Source: Herbaspirillum sp. WKF16 (lineage in GTDB: Bacteria > Pseudomonadota > Gammaproteobacteria > Burkholderiales > Burkholderiaceae_D). From it: DNA of 64,000 bases. This document shows, piece by piece, positions 1 through 8,212 of this stretch. Each line of letters opens with the position of its first letter. The stretch's first letter is position 1. Location of the stretch: NCBI RefSeq assembly GCF_028993615.1, contig NZ_CP118632.1, positions 2,542,001-2,606,000 of the forward strand, written 5' to 3'. The position numbers and the translations under genes were made by a program. The notes below the pieces were generated by a model. That model ran no database searches and had not been told where the DNA came from. It saw only the letters and a program-made list of their open reading frames with translations.

Positions 1-1134
1 TTTCCGCCGCGCTGGCTGTACGGCACCTATGTGCAGGACGAGCTCAAGGCGGCGCAGCGGGACGCCGGCCCGCAGGCCAGCGTGGAGTTCATCCAGGGCC
101 GGGCGCTCGACCTGCGCGCCGGCGCGCACGGCTACGATCTCACGCTGGAGGATGGACGCCGCCTCGCGGCCCGGCGCGTGGTGCTGGCGCTGGGCCTGTT
201 CCGCACCGCCGGCGAGGGCTTCTTCGCCACGCCGGCGCAGCGCCGCGATCTCGGCGAACGCTATATCGACGACGTCTGGAACGCCCGCGCCTGGGAGCAG
301 GCCGGGCGCGACCAGGACATCCTCCTGATCGGCTCCAGCCTGACCGCGCTGGATGCGGCCCTGAACGCCGAGCGCGCCGGCTTCAGGGGCCGCTTCCACG
401 CCCTCTCGCGGCGCGGCCTGCTGGTGCACCAGCGCCGGCAGCTGGCGCCCTGGCCGGGCCTGTTCGACGCCGACCGGCTGCCGTCAAGCCTGCGCGAACT
501 GCTGCGCGCCACGCGCCACGCGCGCCGTGCGATCAAGGCGGCCGGAGCCGACTGGCAGCAGCTGCCGCCGGCCATCCGGCCGCATGTCCCGGCGCTGTGG
601 GCCAGGGCCGGCAACGCCGACCGCCAGCGTTTCCTGCGGCATATCCGGCCGTTCTGGGAGATCTCCCTGCACCGCGCCGGCCCCGAGTCGGGCAAGCGGC
701 TCGACGGCCTGGTCGGCTCGGGCCGCCTGCGGCAGCTGACCGGGCGCATACGTTCGCTGCGCGCGGCCGGCGACAAGGTCGCCGTGGAATGGACGCCGCG
801 CGGCGAGGACACCGTCCAGACCCTGTTGGTGGACCGCGTGGCCAATGCGGCCGGCTACGAGTTCGACTGGCTGCGCATCGAGGATCCGCTGGTGCGCGCC
901 CTGCTGGCGCGCAAGCTGGTGCGTCCGCACGCCACCGGTTTCGGCATCGATGCCGATCCCGCCACCGGCGAAGTGCGCGCTGCCGCCATCGCCCATCCCG
1001 GCACGCTGTATGCCGTCGGCCATCCGATGCGCGGCGCGGTGTGGGAGTCCAACGCCATCTCCGAGCAGGTGGCCGGCGCCGGCAACACCGCCCAGGCGCT
1101 GGCCCTCCAGCTGCAAACCGCCGATACCCTGTAA
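1..1134 (+). CDS. FAD/NAD(P)-binding protein, 5' partial
   Basis: The frame is open from base 1, so the start lies outside the window; 377 residues remain before the TAA. A dinucleotide-binding stretch, ILLIGSSLTALDAAL, is visible at about residues 107-121 of this part, and the C-terminal part (YAVGHPMRGAVWESNAI) resembles the end of FAD/NAD(P)-binding oxidoreductase-like proteins. The first Rossmann motif is presumably upstream. Nine bases separate it from the flavin-dependent monooxygenase gene, so the two are probably co-transcribed. Family membership is from overall pattern; the substrate is unknown. It might supply reduced flavin or act on the same substrate as its neighbour, but that is inference. 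Confidence 0.75.
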   Translation, partial: FPPRWLYGTYVQDELKAAQRDAGPQASVEFIQGRALDLRAGAHGYDLTLEDGRRLAARRVVLALGLFRTAGEGFFATPAQRRDLGERYIDDVWNARAWEQAGRDQDILLIGSSLTALDAALNAERAGFRGRFHALSRRGLLVHQRRQLAPWPGLFDADRLPSSLRELLRATRHARRAIKAAGADWQQLPPAIRPHVPALWARAGNADRQRFLRHIRPFWEISLHRAGPESGKRLDGLVGSGRLRQLTGRIRSLRAAGDKVAVEWTPRGEDTVQTLLVDRVANAAGYEFDWLRIEDPLVRALLARKLVRPHATGFGIDADPATGEVRAAAIAHPGTLYAVGHPMRGAVWESNAISEQVAGAGNTAQALALQLQTADTL

Positions 1135-1143
1135 ATCGCTTCC

Positions 1144-2478
1144 ATGCCAGATACCCGTTCACAACTCGCGCTCGGCGCCTTCCTGATGCAGACCGGCCAC
1201 CACATCGCCGGCTGGCGCCATCCCGGCGCCCAGGCCGACGCCGGCAGCAACTTCGCGCACTACGTCAAGCTCGCCCGCCAGGCCGAAGAGGCCAAGTTCG
1301 ACGCCATCTTCATCTCCGACTCGGTGGGCGTGCGCAACCGCGACATCGCCTCGCTCTCGCGCACCGCGCGCTCCGACCAGTTCGAGCCGCTCACGCTGCT
1401 CTCGGCGCTGGCGGCGGTGACCGAGCGCATCGGCCTGATCGCCACCGCCTCGACCTCCTTCAACGAGCCCTACAACATCGCCCGCAAGTTCGCCTCGCTG
1501 GACCAGATCAGCGGCGGCCGCGCCGGCTGGAACCTGGTGACCTCCAGCGGCGACGGCGAGGCCGAGAACTTCAACCTGCTCAAGCATATCGACCACGCGC
1601 TGCGCTACGAGCGCGCGGCCGAGTTCCACCAGGTGGTGACCGGCCTGTGGGACAGCTGGGAGGATGACGCCTTCCTGCGCGACAAGGAGAGCGGCCAGTA
1701 CTTCGATCCGGCCAAGCTGCATGTGCTGAACCACAAGGGCAAGCACTTCTCGGTGCGCGGGCCGCTGAACGTCTCGCGCTCGCCGCAGGGGCAGCCGGTG
1801 ATCGTGCAGGCCGGCGCCTCCGAGGCCGGGCGCGACCTGGCCGCGCGCACCGCCGAGGTGGTGTTCGTGGCGCACCAGACATTCGACGAGGCGCGCGGCT
1901 TCTACGCCGACCTCAAGGGCCGCGCGGCGGCCTACGGGCGCGCGGCCGGCGAGATCAGGATCATGCCGGGCATCTTCCCGGTGGTGGCGCCCACGCGCGC
2001 CGAGGCCGAAGAGAAATTCCGGCGCCTGCAGGAGCTCATTCCCACCGTGGTGGGCGTGGGGCTGCTGTCGCAGCTGGTGGGCTTCGACCTCGCGCCCTTC
2101 CCGGTGGACGGCCCCTTGCCGGAGCTGCCGCCGACCAACGGCGCCAAGAGCCGCCAGCAGCTGATGGTGGACCTGGCGCGACGCGACGGCCTGTCGATCC
2201 GCCAGACCTACCTGCGCATCGCCGGCGCGCGCGGCCACCTGCAGGTGGTCGGCTCGGTGAGCGAGATCGCCGACCTGATGGAATCGTGGTTCCGGGACGG
2301 CGGCGCCGACGGCTTCAACATCATGTCGCCGGCGCATCCGGCCGGACTGGGCGACTTCATCGAGCTGCTGCTGCCGGAACTGCGCCGGCGCGGTCTGTTC
2401 CGCAGCGAATATGAAGGCCGCACGCTGCGCGAGCACCTGGGCTTGCGCCGGCCCGGGCATCGCGCCGCGGCCGCCTGA
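1144..2478 (+). CDS. LLM-class flavin-dependent monooxygenase, NtaA/SnaA/DszA family
   Basis: The 444-residue protein has the features of the nitrilotriacetate monooxygenase component A family of bacterial luciferase-like enzymes: an N-terminal LGAFLMQTGHHIAGWRHP segment, SGGRAGWNLVTS in the middle and QAGASEAGRDLAA. Members use reduced FMN and oxygen to oxidise organic substrates such as nitrilotriacetate, dibenzothiophene sulfone or desulfurisation intermediates, in the cytoplasm. The length fits the family. It lies between an FAD/NAD(P)-binding protein and a HAD phosphatase, with an amino-acid type ABC importer downstream; such sets often scavenge sulfur or nitrogen from organic compounds, but the actual substrate cannot be read from the sequence. 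Confidence 0.88.
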   Translation: MPDTRSQLALGAFLMQTGHHIAGWRHPGAQADAGSNFAHYVKLARQAEEAKFDAIFISDSVGVRNRDIASLSRTARSDQFEPLTLLSALAAVTERIGLIATASTSFNEPYNIARKFASLDQISGGRAGWNLVTSSGDGEAENFNLLKHIDHALRYERAAEFHQVVTGLWDSWEDDAFLRDKESGQYFDPAKLHVLNHKGKHFSVRGPLNVSRSPQGQPVIVQAGASEAGRDLAARTAEVVFVAHQTFDEARGFYADLKGRAAAYGRAAGEIRIMPGIFPVVAPTRAEAEEKFRRLQELIPTVVGVGLLSQLVGFDLAPFPVDGPLPELPPTNGAKSRQQLMVDLARRDGLSIRQTYLRIAGARGHLQVVGSVSEIADLMESWFRDGGADGFNIMSPAHPAGLGDFIELLLPELRRRGLFRSEYEGRTLREHLGLRRPGHRAAAA

Positions 2479-2482
2479 CCCG

Positions 2483-3301
2483 ATGCGGCCCCTGGCCCAA
2501 CGGCCGAGCGCGACCTTCGCCGGCGTGCGCTTCGTGCTGACCGACATGGACGAGACCCTGACCTTCCGTGGACGCCTGGGCGCGTCCACCTATCAGGCAT
2601 TGGAACAACTGCAGCAGGCCGGGATCCGGGTGATCCCGGTTACCGCCGCGCCGGCCGGCTGGTGCGACCAGATGGCGCGCATGTGGCCGGTGGATGGCGT
2701 GATCGGCGAAAACGGCGGCTTCTTCTTCCGGCTCGACGGCGCGCATGGCCTGGCGCGCCATTTCTGGCACGGCCAATACGCCCCGGCAGTCATGCAGCAG
2801 TTGCGCGACAAGGGCGACATCCTCCTGCGCCGCATCCCCGCCGCCAGGCTGGCCGACGACCAGCCGTTCCGGCTGGCCAGCCTGGCCTTCTCGCGCAGCG
2901 GCGATGCCGGGCAGGATCGGGAACTGGCCGCGGCCATGCGCGAGGCCGGCCTCGACGTCACGGTGAACAACCTGTGGGTGCTGGGCTGGATAGGCGGCTA
3001 CGACAAGCTGGCCGCGGCGCGCAAGGCGCTGGAAGAAGAGTACGCGATCGACGACGCGCAGGCGCAGCAGGTGCTGGCCTACAGCGGCGATTCGATCAAC
3101 GACGCGCCGATGTTCGCGCGCTACCGGCATACGGTGGGCGTCTCCACCGTCAGGGAGTGCCTGGCCGAATTGCCGAAGGCGCCGGCCTGGATCACCGAGG
3201 GGCCGGGCGGCGCGGGCTTCGTCGAGTTCGCGCAGGCGATCCTGCTCGATCGCGGCGCGCAGGCCGGCGCCGATTTTCCGCATATTCAAAGCCGGAAATA
3301 G
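2483..3301 (+). CDS. HAD-superfamily hydrolase (Cof/MPGP-type phosphatase)
   Basis: The 272-residue product carries the HAD motifs: motif I DMDETLT near the N-terminus (nucleophile and acid/base Asp), motif II in VTAAPAGW, and motif IV GDSINDAPM near residue 220. The cap between motifs II and III is of the C2 type seen in Cof, sucrose-phosphatase and mannosyl-3-phosphoglycerate phosphatase relatives. I chose the ATG at 2483, four bases after the preceding stop; an in-frame ATG at 2411 would overlap the monooxygenase by 68 bases. The substrate is unknown. Position suggests it ends the transcription unit that starts with the FAD protein. Confidence 0.8.
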   Translation: MRPLAQRPSATFAGVRFVLTDMDETLTFRGRLGASTYQALEQLQQAGIRVIPVTAAPAGWCDQMARMWPVDGVIGENGGFFFRLDGAHGLARHFWHGQYAPAVMQQLRDKGDILLRRIPAARLADDQPFRLASLAFSRSGDAGQDRELAAAMREAGLDVTVNNLWVLGWIGGYDKLAAARKALEEEYAIDDAQAQQVLAYSGDSINDAPMFARYRHTVGVSTVRECLAELPKAPAWITEGPGGAGFVEFAQAILLDRGAQAGADFPHIQSRK

Positions 3302-3304
3302 TCG

Positions 3305-3333
3305 TTCCCGATCCGCTTCCCGCTTCCTATACT
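3305..3333 (+). promoter_or_regulatory. candidate sigma-70 promoter for the ABC importer
   Basis: A good -10 hexamer, TATACT, lies at 3328-3333. The -35 position 17 bases upstream reads TTCCCG and is poor. It sits in the 163-base gap before the solute-binding protein gene, so a promoter is expected here. Confidence 0.3.
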
Positions 3334-3464
3334 CGCTCCCATTTGGTGCATGCCATGCGCCAGATCGCACCGCCCGCGCCTGCGCATCGTCACGAGTGCC
3401 ACGAGCTCTGCGGGCGTCGCGGCGGCCTGCGTTCCGGAACCCACAACAACAAGGAAAACACTTC

Positions 3465-4289
3465 ATGAAACTGCATGCTTCATTCACCCCGCTGGCCATG
3501 ACCCTGGCCCTGGCGCTGGTCTCGGGCGCGGCCCATGCCGACAAGCTGGACGACATCAAGAAGGCCGGCGTGCTGCGCGTGGCGGCCTTCGACGGCAATC
3601 CGCCGTTCGGCTACGTCGACGGCGCCAGCAAGAAGATCGTCGGCCTGGACATCGACTACGCCAACGAACTGGGCAAGAAGCTGGGCGTGAAGGTCGAGAT
3701 CGTGCCGACCAATCCGGCCAACCGCATCCCGCTGCTGACTTCCAACAAGGTCGACCTGGTGTTCGCCAACTTCACCATCACCGAAGACCGCGCCAAGGTG
3801 ATCGACTTCAGCATCCCCTACATCGCCTCGGGCCAGCAGTTCCTGGCCAGGAAGGGCGTGCTCAAGGGCGCCGAGGACATCAGGAAGGTGCGCGTGGGCA
3901 CCGACAAGGGCACCACCATGGAGACCACGCTGCGCGAGAAGTATCCCGACACCAAGGTGGTGCTGTACGACGACACCCCGCTGGGCCTGGCCGCCCTGCG
4001 CAACGGCAACATCCAGGCTTTCAGCCAGGACGGCACCAAGCTGACCGCGATCCTGGCCACGCTGCCGGACAAGGAGAAGTACGAGATCCCGCCCTTCGCC
4101 ATCTCTGAGGAATATGAAGGCGTCGGCGTGCCCAAGGGCGAGACGCGCCTGGTGGGCTTCCTCAACGACTGGCTGCGCGAGCTGGAGAAGAACGGCACCG
4201 CCCAGCAGATCTACGACAAGTGGTTCGGCCCGCAGAGCGCGCAGCCGCTGCCGCGCCTGTTCAAGATCGGCGACAGCAAGCTGAGCTAG
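3465..4289 (+). CDS. polar amino-acid type ABC transporter, periplasmic solute-binding protein
   Basis: The 274-residue protein begins with a signal peptide of about 23 residues ending AAHA, followed by a family 3 (SBP_bac_3) binding fold: LRVAAFDGNPPFGYVD, a GLDIDYANELGKKLGVK segment, TNPANRIPLLTSNKVDLVFANFTIT and a C-terminal YDKWFG. These proteins capture amino acids or related zwitterions in the periplasm and pass them to inner-membrane permeases. The ATG at 3465 has AAGGAAA upstream and gives a proper signal peptide; an earlier in-frame ATG at 3396 would not. Two permease genes follow after a stem-loop at 4314-4344. The ligand is unknown. Confidence 0.9.
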   Translation: MKLHASFTPLAMTLALALVSGAAHADKLDDIKKAGVLRVAAFDGNPPFGYVDGASKKIVGLDIDYANELGKKLGVKVEIVPTNPANRIPLLTSNKVDLVFANFTITEDRAKVIDFSIPYIASGQQFLARKGVLKGAEDIRKVRVGTDKGTTMETTLREKYPDTKVVLYDDTPLGLAALRNGNIQAFSQDGTKLTAILATLPDKEKYEIPPFAISEEYEGVGVPKGETRLVGFLNDWLRELEKNGTAQQIYDKWFGPQSAQPLPRLFKIGDSKLS

Positions 4290-4313
4290 AAGTAAACCGC
4301 CCTTCCCGGCAAG

Positions 4314-4354
4314 GCCAGCGGCCGGCATCGCGCCGGCCGCTGGCTTTTGTCTTT
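4314..4354 (+). terminator. stem-loop with T-run between binding protein and permeases
   Basis: A perfect 13-bp inverted repeat (GCCAGCGGCCGGC / GCCGGCCGCTGGC, arms 4314-4326 and 4332-4344) with a 5-base loop is followed by TTTTGTCTTT. It looks like an intrinsic terminator that would leave the binding protein more abundant than the permeases, a common arrangement in ABC importer operons. Confidence 0.75.
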
Positions 4355-4374
4355 CCTGCCTGCCTCCTGCCATC

Positions 4375-5145
4375 ATGTTCGAGCACTTCGCCTCCCTGCT
4401 TTCCGGGCCGCTGTTTTCCGGTCCTGTCCTCGCGCCCAAGTACCTGCTCTGGATGTGGCGCGGCTTCCTCACCACCTTGTGGCTGACCGCGCTGGCGGCC
4501 CTGCTCGCCACCTTGCTGGGCATGCTGCTGGCGGCGGCGCGCTCCGGCGGGATCCGGGCGCTGCAGCTGCCGGCCATGGCCTACACCTCGCTGTTTCGCA
4601 ATACGCCGCTGCTGGTGCAGTTGCTGTTCTGGTATTTCGGCGTGCCCAGCTTCTTCCCGGAAGGCGCAATGGACTGGCTCAACGGCGAGCACGCGCTGCC
4701 GCTCTTCGGGCCGCTGGCGCTGCACTGGCCCTCTTTCGAGTTCCTGGCCGCGCTGTGCGGGCTGGTGTGCTATTCCACCGCCTACGTCAGCGAGGAGATC
4801 CGCGCCGGCATGCGCGGCGTGCCGCCGGGTCAGGCGCTGGCGGGCGCCGCCATCGGCATGGCGCGCTGGCAGGTGCTGCGTCACATCGTGCTGCCGCAGG
4901 CGATCCGCCTGACCTTGCCTTCGCTGCTGGGCCAATACATGAACATCCTCAAGAACACCTCGCTGACCATGGGCATCGGCCTGGCCGAGCTGTCCTACAC
5001 CTCGCGCCAGGTGGAGTCGGAAACCTTCCTGGCCTTCCAGGCCTTCGGCGTGGCCACGCTGCTCTACATCGGCGCCATCGCCGTGATCGAGGCGGCGGGT
5101 CACCTCCATCTGCGCGCGCGCCGCTTGCGCCAGGGGAGGACATGA
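4375..5145 (+). CDS. amino-acid ABC transporter permease, HisM/GlnP type
   Basis: A 256-residue integral membrane protein with hydrophobic segments typical of His/Glu/Gln/Arg/opine permeases, the early AARSGGIRALQLPAMAY and SLFRNTPLLVQLLFWYFG segments, and an EAA-type loop (GAAIGMARWQVLRHIVLPQAI) that contacts the ATPase. Its stop overlaps the next permease start (ATGA at 5142-5145), so the two are translationally coupled and probably form a heterodimeric channel in the inner membrane. No ATP-binding subunit gene lies nearby. Confidence 0.88.
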   Translation: MFEHFASLLSGPLFSGPVLAPKYLLWMWRGFLTTLWLTALAALLATLLGMLLAAARSGGIRALQLPAMAYTSLFRNTPLLVQLLFWYFGVPSFFPEGAMDWLNGEHALPLFGPLALHWPSFEFLAALCGLVCYSTAYVSEEIRAGMRGVPPGQALAGAAIGMARWQVLRHIVLPQAIRLTLPSLLGQYMNILKNTSLTMGIGLAELSYTSRQVESETFLAFQAFGVATLLYIGAIAVIEAAGHLHLRARRLRQGRT

Positions 5146-5897
5146 TGGATCTCGCCATCCTGCTGGACAACCTGCCCTACCTGCTGTGGGGAAACTACCC
5201 CGACGGCCCGCTCGGCGGCGCCGCGCTCACGCTGCTGCTGGCGGCCGGTTCGGCGCTGCTGTCGGCGCTGCTGGGCCTGGCGCTGGGCATCCCGCTGGCC
5301 GTCGGCGCCGGCGCCTGGCACCGGCTGCTGTTGCTGGTTCTGGGATTCTTGCGCGCCATTCCGGTGCTGATGCTGATCTTCTGGACCTACTTCCTGCTGC
5401 CCATCGCCTTCGGCATCGACGTGCCGGGCGTGCTCTCGGTGATGCTGGCGCTGTCGCTGGTGAGCGGCGCCTACCTGGCGCATTCGGTGGCGGCCGGCAT
5501 CGCCGGCGTCAGCCAGGGCCAGTGGGAGGCCGGCATGTCGCTGGGCCTGCCGCGGCTGGCGGTGCTGCGCCATATCGTGCTGCCGCAGGCGCTGCAGATC
5601 ATGCTGCCGTCCTTCGTCAACCAATGGGTCACGCTGGTCAAGGACAGTTCGCTGGCCTATATCGTCGGCGTGGGCGAGTTGTCGTTCGTGGCGGCCCAGG
5701 TCAACAGCCGGCTGATGGTGCATCCGGCGGAAGTGTTCCTGTGCGTGGGCGTGCTGTACTTCATCCTGTGCTCGGCCCTGGAACAGTTCGCGCTGTGGGT
5801 GGGCCGCTGCTTTCATCCGGAGCGCATCGCGCTGCGCGCCGGTCGCGCCGAAGCGGCGGCCGCCGCGTTGCCTGCCCGGCCCGGCCTGCAACCCTGA
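5142..5897 (+). CDS. amino-acid ABC transporter permease, second subunit
   Basis: The 251-residue protein is a second His/Glu/Gln/Arg permease with FLRAIPVLMLIFWTYFLLP, an EAA loop (GMSLGLPRLAVLRHIVLPQAL) and WVTLVKDSSLAYIVGVGELS. The first ATG at 5142 overlaps the previous stop and is followed directly by another ATG; GGGGAGGA lies a few bases upstream. It presumably pairs with the preceding permease. No ATPase follows: the next gene is a diguanylate cyclase after a stem-loop, so the importer must use an ATPase encoded elsewhere or outside the window. Confidence 0.88.
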   Translation: MMDLAILLDNLPYLLWGNYPDGPLGGAALTLLLAAGSALLSALLGLALGIPLAVGAGAWHRLLLLVLGFLRAIPVLMLIFWTYFLLPIAFGIDVPGVLSVMLALSLVSGAYLAHSVAAGIAGVSQGQWEAGMSLGLPRLAVLRHIVLPQALQIMLPSFVNQWVTLVKDSSLAYIVGVGELSFVAAQVNSRLMVHPAEVFLCVGVLYFILCSALEQFALWVGRCFHPERIALRAGRAEAAAAALPARPGLQP

Positions 5898-5915
5898 GGC
5901 CGCACCCTTCATTTT

Positions 5916-5952
5916 GTCGCCGTCGCTGCCGATAACGGGCAGAGACGGCGAC
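5916..5952. terminator. stem-loop after the ABC permease operon
   Basis: Arms 5916-5930 and 5938-5952 pair at 14 of 15 positions around a 7-base loop. There is no T-run on the plus strand, so this may be a weak or Rho-assisted terminator, or a stem in the leader of the downstream gene. Confidence 0.45.
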
Positions 5953-6013
5953 GCCACGAACGCCGTCCTGCCGCCGCCAGAACAACAGCCGCAACACAAG
6001 CGCAAGGAAGGCA

Positions 6014-7771
6014 ATGATCCAGATTCTCCGTTCTTCATCCTCGCTGGCCAGGGTGCTGGTGCTGCCGTTCGTGGTCCTCATCATCGTCTTGTCCCTGCTC
6101 ATAGGAATGCTGTCCTATTCGGCAGGAAGCCGCGCCGTGGTGTCGGTGGCCGAGCAGATGCTGAACCAGACCGCCGACCGCATCGCCCTGACCGTGCAGC
6201 GGCACGTGGACGGCGCCACCGAAGTGCTGGAGTCGGCGCTGCCGCGCGACATGCCGGTGGCCGCCGACGTCAGCGCCGATCTCGACGGCTTGCGCGCGCG
6301 CTTCTGGAGCGCCACCTCGATGCATCCGGGCCTGAGCAACTATGTCTTCTACGGCAACAGCCAGGGCGACTTCGTCGGCCTGTTCCGGCATGGCGCGGGC
6401 GAAGCCGAATTGCGCGTCAAGCTGGCCGCGCAGGATTACCGCAGCGCCTATTCGGTGCAGGGCATCCGCGGCCCGCTGGGCATGCCCAAGAACGACGACA
6501 CCGACTTCGATCCGCGCGCGCGGCCGTGGTACGTGGCCGCCCGCAGCACCGGGCGCGAGGCCTGGAGCGAGATCTACATCAACTATTGGGATCGCGACCT
6601 GGTGATCACCCGCTCGCGCCAGGTGCTGGGAATGGACGGCCGCTTCGAGGGCGTGGTGGCGGCCGACGTCTCGCTCAAGGCGCTCAACGATTTCATCGGC
6701 GACCTGCACATCAGCTCGCGCGGCGTGGCCTTCGTGATGGAAACCAACGGCGACCTGATCGCCGCCTCCGACGGCAACAGCATCCATGTCGATGGCTCCG
6801 GCGGCATCGGCCGGCTGCGCGCGGCCGACAGCGAAAACGCCACGGTGCGCAACATCTACGGCACGCTGCAGGCGCACCTGGCCGAGGAACAACTGCTCGG
6901 CGGCACCCGGCGCACCTTCACCTTTATCCGGCCCGATGGCGAAACGATCTACGCCGCCTACTCCTGGGTGCGCGACAACGCCGGGCTGTCGTGGGTGACC
7001 GTGGTGGCGGTGCCGCGCAGCGACATCCTCGGCGCGCTCGACCGCAACGTGCGCTGGACCCTGCTGATTTCCGTGGTGACGGTGATCATTGCCCTGCTGG
7101 TGGGCCTGAGCGTGGTGCGCTGGGTGGTGCGCGACGTGCGCCGGCTCTCGCGCGCGGCCGCGCAGATCGGCAAGGGCCAGATGAACGTGGCGCTGAAGAT
7201 CGAGCGCAGCGACGAGATCGGCCAGCTGGCGCGCAGCTTCATGGACATGCAGGCCGAGCTCAATACCGACAAGCTGACCGGCGTGACCAGCCGGGCCGCC
7301 CTGCTGCGCTACCTGGATGCGGCGGTCAACAAGCGCGGCCGGCGCGCCGGCGAGCTGTTCTCGCAATTTACGCTGATGTTCATCGACCTGAATCGCTTCA
7401 AGGCCATCAACGACACGCTGGGCCACGACTACGGCGACCTGACGCTGATCGAGGTCGGCCAGCGCCTGCGCGGCATCGTGCGCGAGGACGACATCGTGGC
7501 GCGCTTCGGCGGTGATGAATTCGTGCTGGTGTTCTGGGGCATCGCCACGGCCGGGTTCGCCGCCCGGGTCAGGGAGAAGATCGACCGCGCGCTGGCGCCG
7601 CCGCTGCAGTGCCTGCGCGAGGTAAAGGGGGCCGAAGGCATGACGGTGGGCGCGTCGCTCGGGGCGGCGTTCTATCCGCGGGACGGCAAGGATGTGGAGA
7701 CCCTGATCAAGCTGGCCGACCAGGGCATGTACGAAGACAAGGCAGCCGGACGCGCCGCGCCGGGCCGCTGA
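6014..7771 (+). CDS. membrane diguanylate cyclase, Cache-HAMP-GGDEF
   Basis: The 585-residue protein has an N-terminal membrane segment (about residues 12-32), a periplasmic dCache-like sensor region containing DFDPRARPWYVAA, a second membrane segment near residues 345-370, a HAMP linker (VRRLSRAAAQIGKG...DEIGQLARSF) and a C-terminal GGDEF domain. The active-site GGDEF is intact at residues 499-503. An inhibitory RxxD site (REDD) lies exactly five residues before it, so product feedback is likely. It should make cyclic di-GMP from GTP in response to a periplasmic small molecule. AAGGAAGGC precedes the start codon. Confidence 0.92.
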   Translation: MIQILRSSSSLARVLVLPFVVLIIVLSLLIGMLSYSAGSRAVVSVAEQMLNQTADRIALTVQRHVDGATEVLESALPRDMPVAADVSADLDGLRARFWSATSMHPGLSNYVFYGNSQGDFVGLFRHGAGEAELRVKLAAQDYRSAYSVQGIRGPLGMPKNDDTDFDPRARPWYVAARSTGREAWSEIYINYWDRDLVITRSRQVLGMDGRFEGVVAADVSLKALNDFIGDLHISSRGVAFVMETNGDLIAASDGNSIHVDGSGGIGRLRAADSENATVRNIYGTLQAHLAEEQLLGGTRRTFTFIRPDGETIYAAYSWVRDNAGLSWVTVVAVPRSDILGALDRNVRWTLLISVVTVIIALLVGLSVVRWVVRDVRRLSRAAAQIGKGQMNVALKIERSDEIGQLARSFMDMQAELNTDKLTGVTSRAALLRYLDAAVNKRGRRAGELFSQFTLMFIDLNRFKAINDTLGHDYGDLTLIEVGQRLRGIVREDDIVARFGGDEFVLVFWGIATAGFAARVREKIDRALAPPLQCLREVKGAEGMTVGASLGAAFYPRDGKDVETLIKLADQGMYEDKAAGRAAPGR

Positions 7772-7781
7772 GCCCGGCGCG
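7756..7781. terminator. GC-rich stem-loop between convergent genes
   Basis: A perfect 10-bp inverted repeat (CGCGCCGGGC / GCCCGGCGCG) with a 6-base loop spans the diguanylate cyclase stop codon and sits between convergent genes. There is no T-run, so termination strength is uncertain. Confidence 0.45.
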
Positions 7782-7787
7782 GGCGGG

Positions 7788-8105
7788 TCAGCGGTTGGGA
7801 TCGCCGTCCGGGCTCACGGTGTTGCCGTATTCGTCTTCGTCGGCGTCTTCGGCGCCGCCGATGTTGAGCTCCTTGCCGATTTCTTCCTCATCGGTGCCGC
7901 TGACGCGATCCAGGCCGATGCTCTCCTCATCCAGCGAGTGCGGCGCGTGGCGCTCCTCGCGCCGGCGCAGCTGGCTGGCGTCCGCCGGCGCGTCGGCATC
8001 GTCCTGGTCGGGCTGCGCATCGTCGTTGAGCAGGCGGTCGGCCTGCGCCTCGGGCAGCGTAGTGGCGTGCGAGGGTGTGTCGTCCAGCGTGCTGTGCTTG
8101 GCCAT
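7788..8105 (-). CDS. small acidic hypothetical protein
   Basis: This frame encodes a 105-residue, very hydrophilic protein rich in Asp and Glu (DDAQPDQDDADAPAD, GTDEEEIG, GAEDADEDEYG) with no membrane segment, signal peptide or cysteine; it is probably largely disordered. The ATG at 8105 is preceded by GAGGAGCACATC, a good ribosome-binding site. A longer reading of the same frame to 9257 is the antisense shadow of the AsmA gene, so I kept the short form. I do not recognise a family. It is convergent with the diguanylate cyclase and downstream of AsmA, 107 bases away. Confidence 0.65.
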   Translation of the reverse strand: MAKHSTLDDTPSHATTLPEAQADRLLNDDAQPDQDDADAPADASQLRRREERHAPHSLDEESIGLDRVSGTDEEEIGKELNIGGAEDADEDEYGNTVSPDGDPNR

Positions 8106-8212
8106 GATGTGCTCCTCGGTCGGGTTGCGATGCCCAGCAGCATGCGCGCCTCCAGTGCCGAGCCGTATCGGCGTGACACCCTTGCCGGCGTGGGGATCCG
8201 CTGTCAGCCTTG

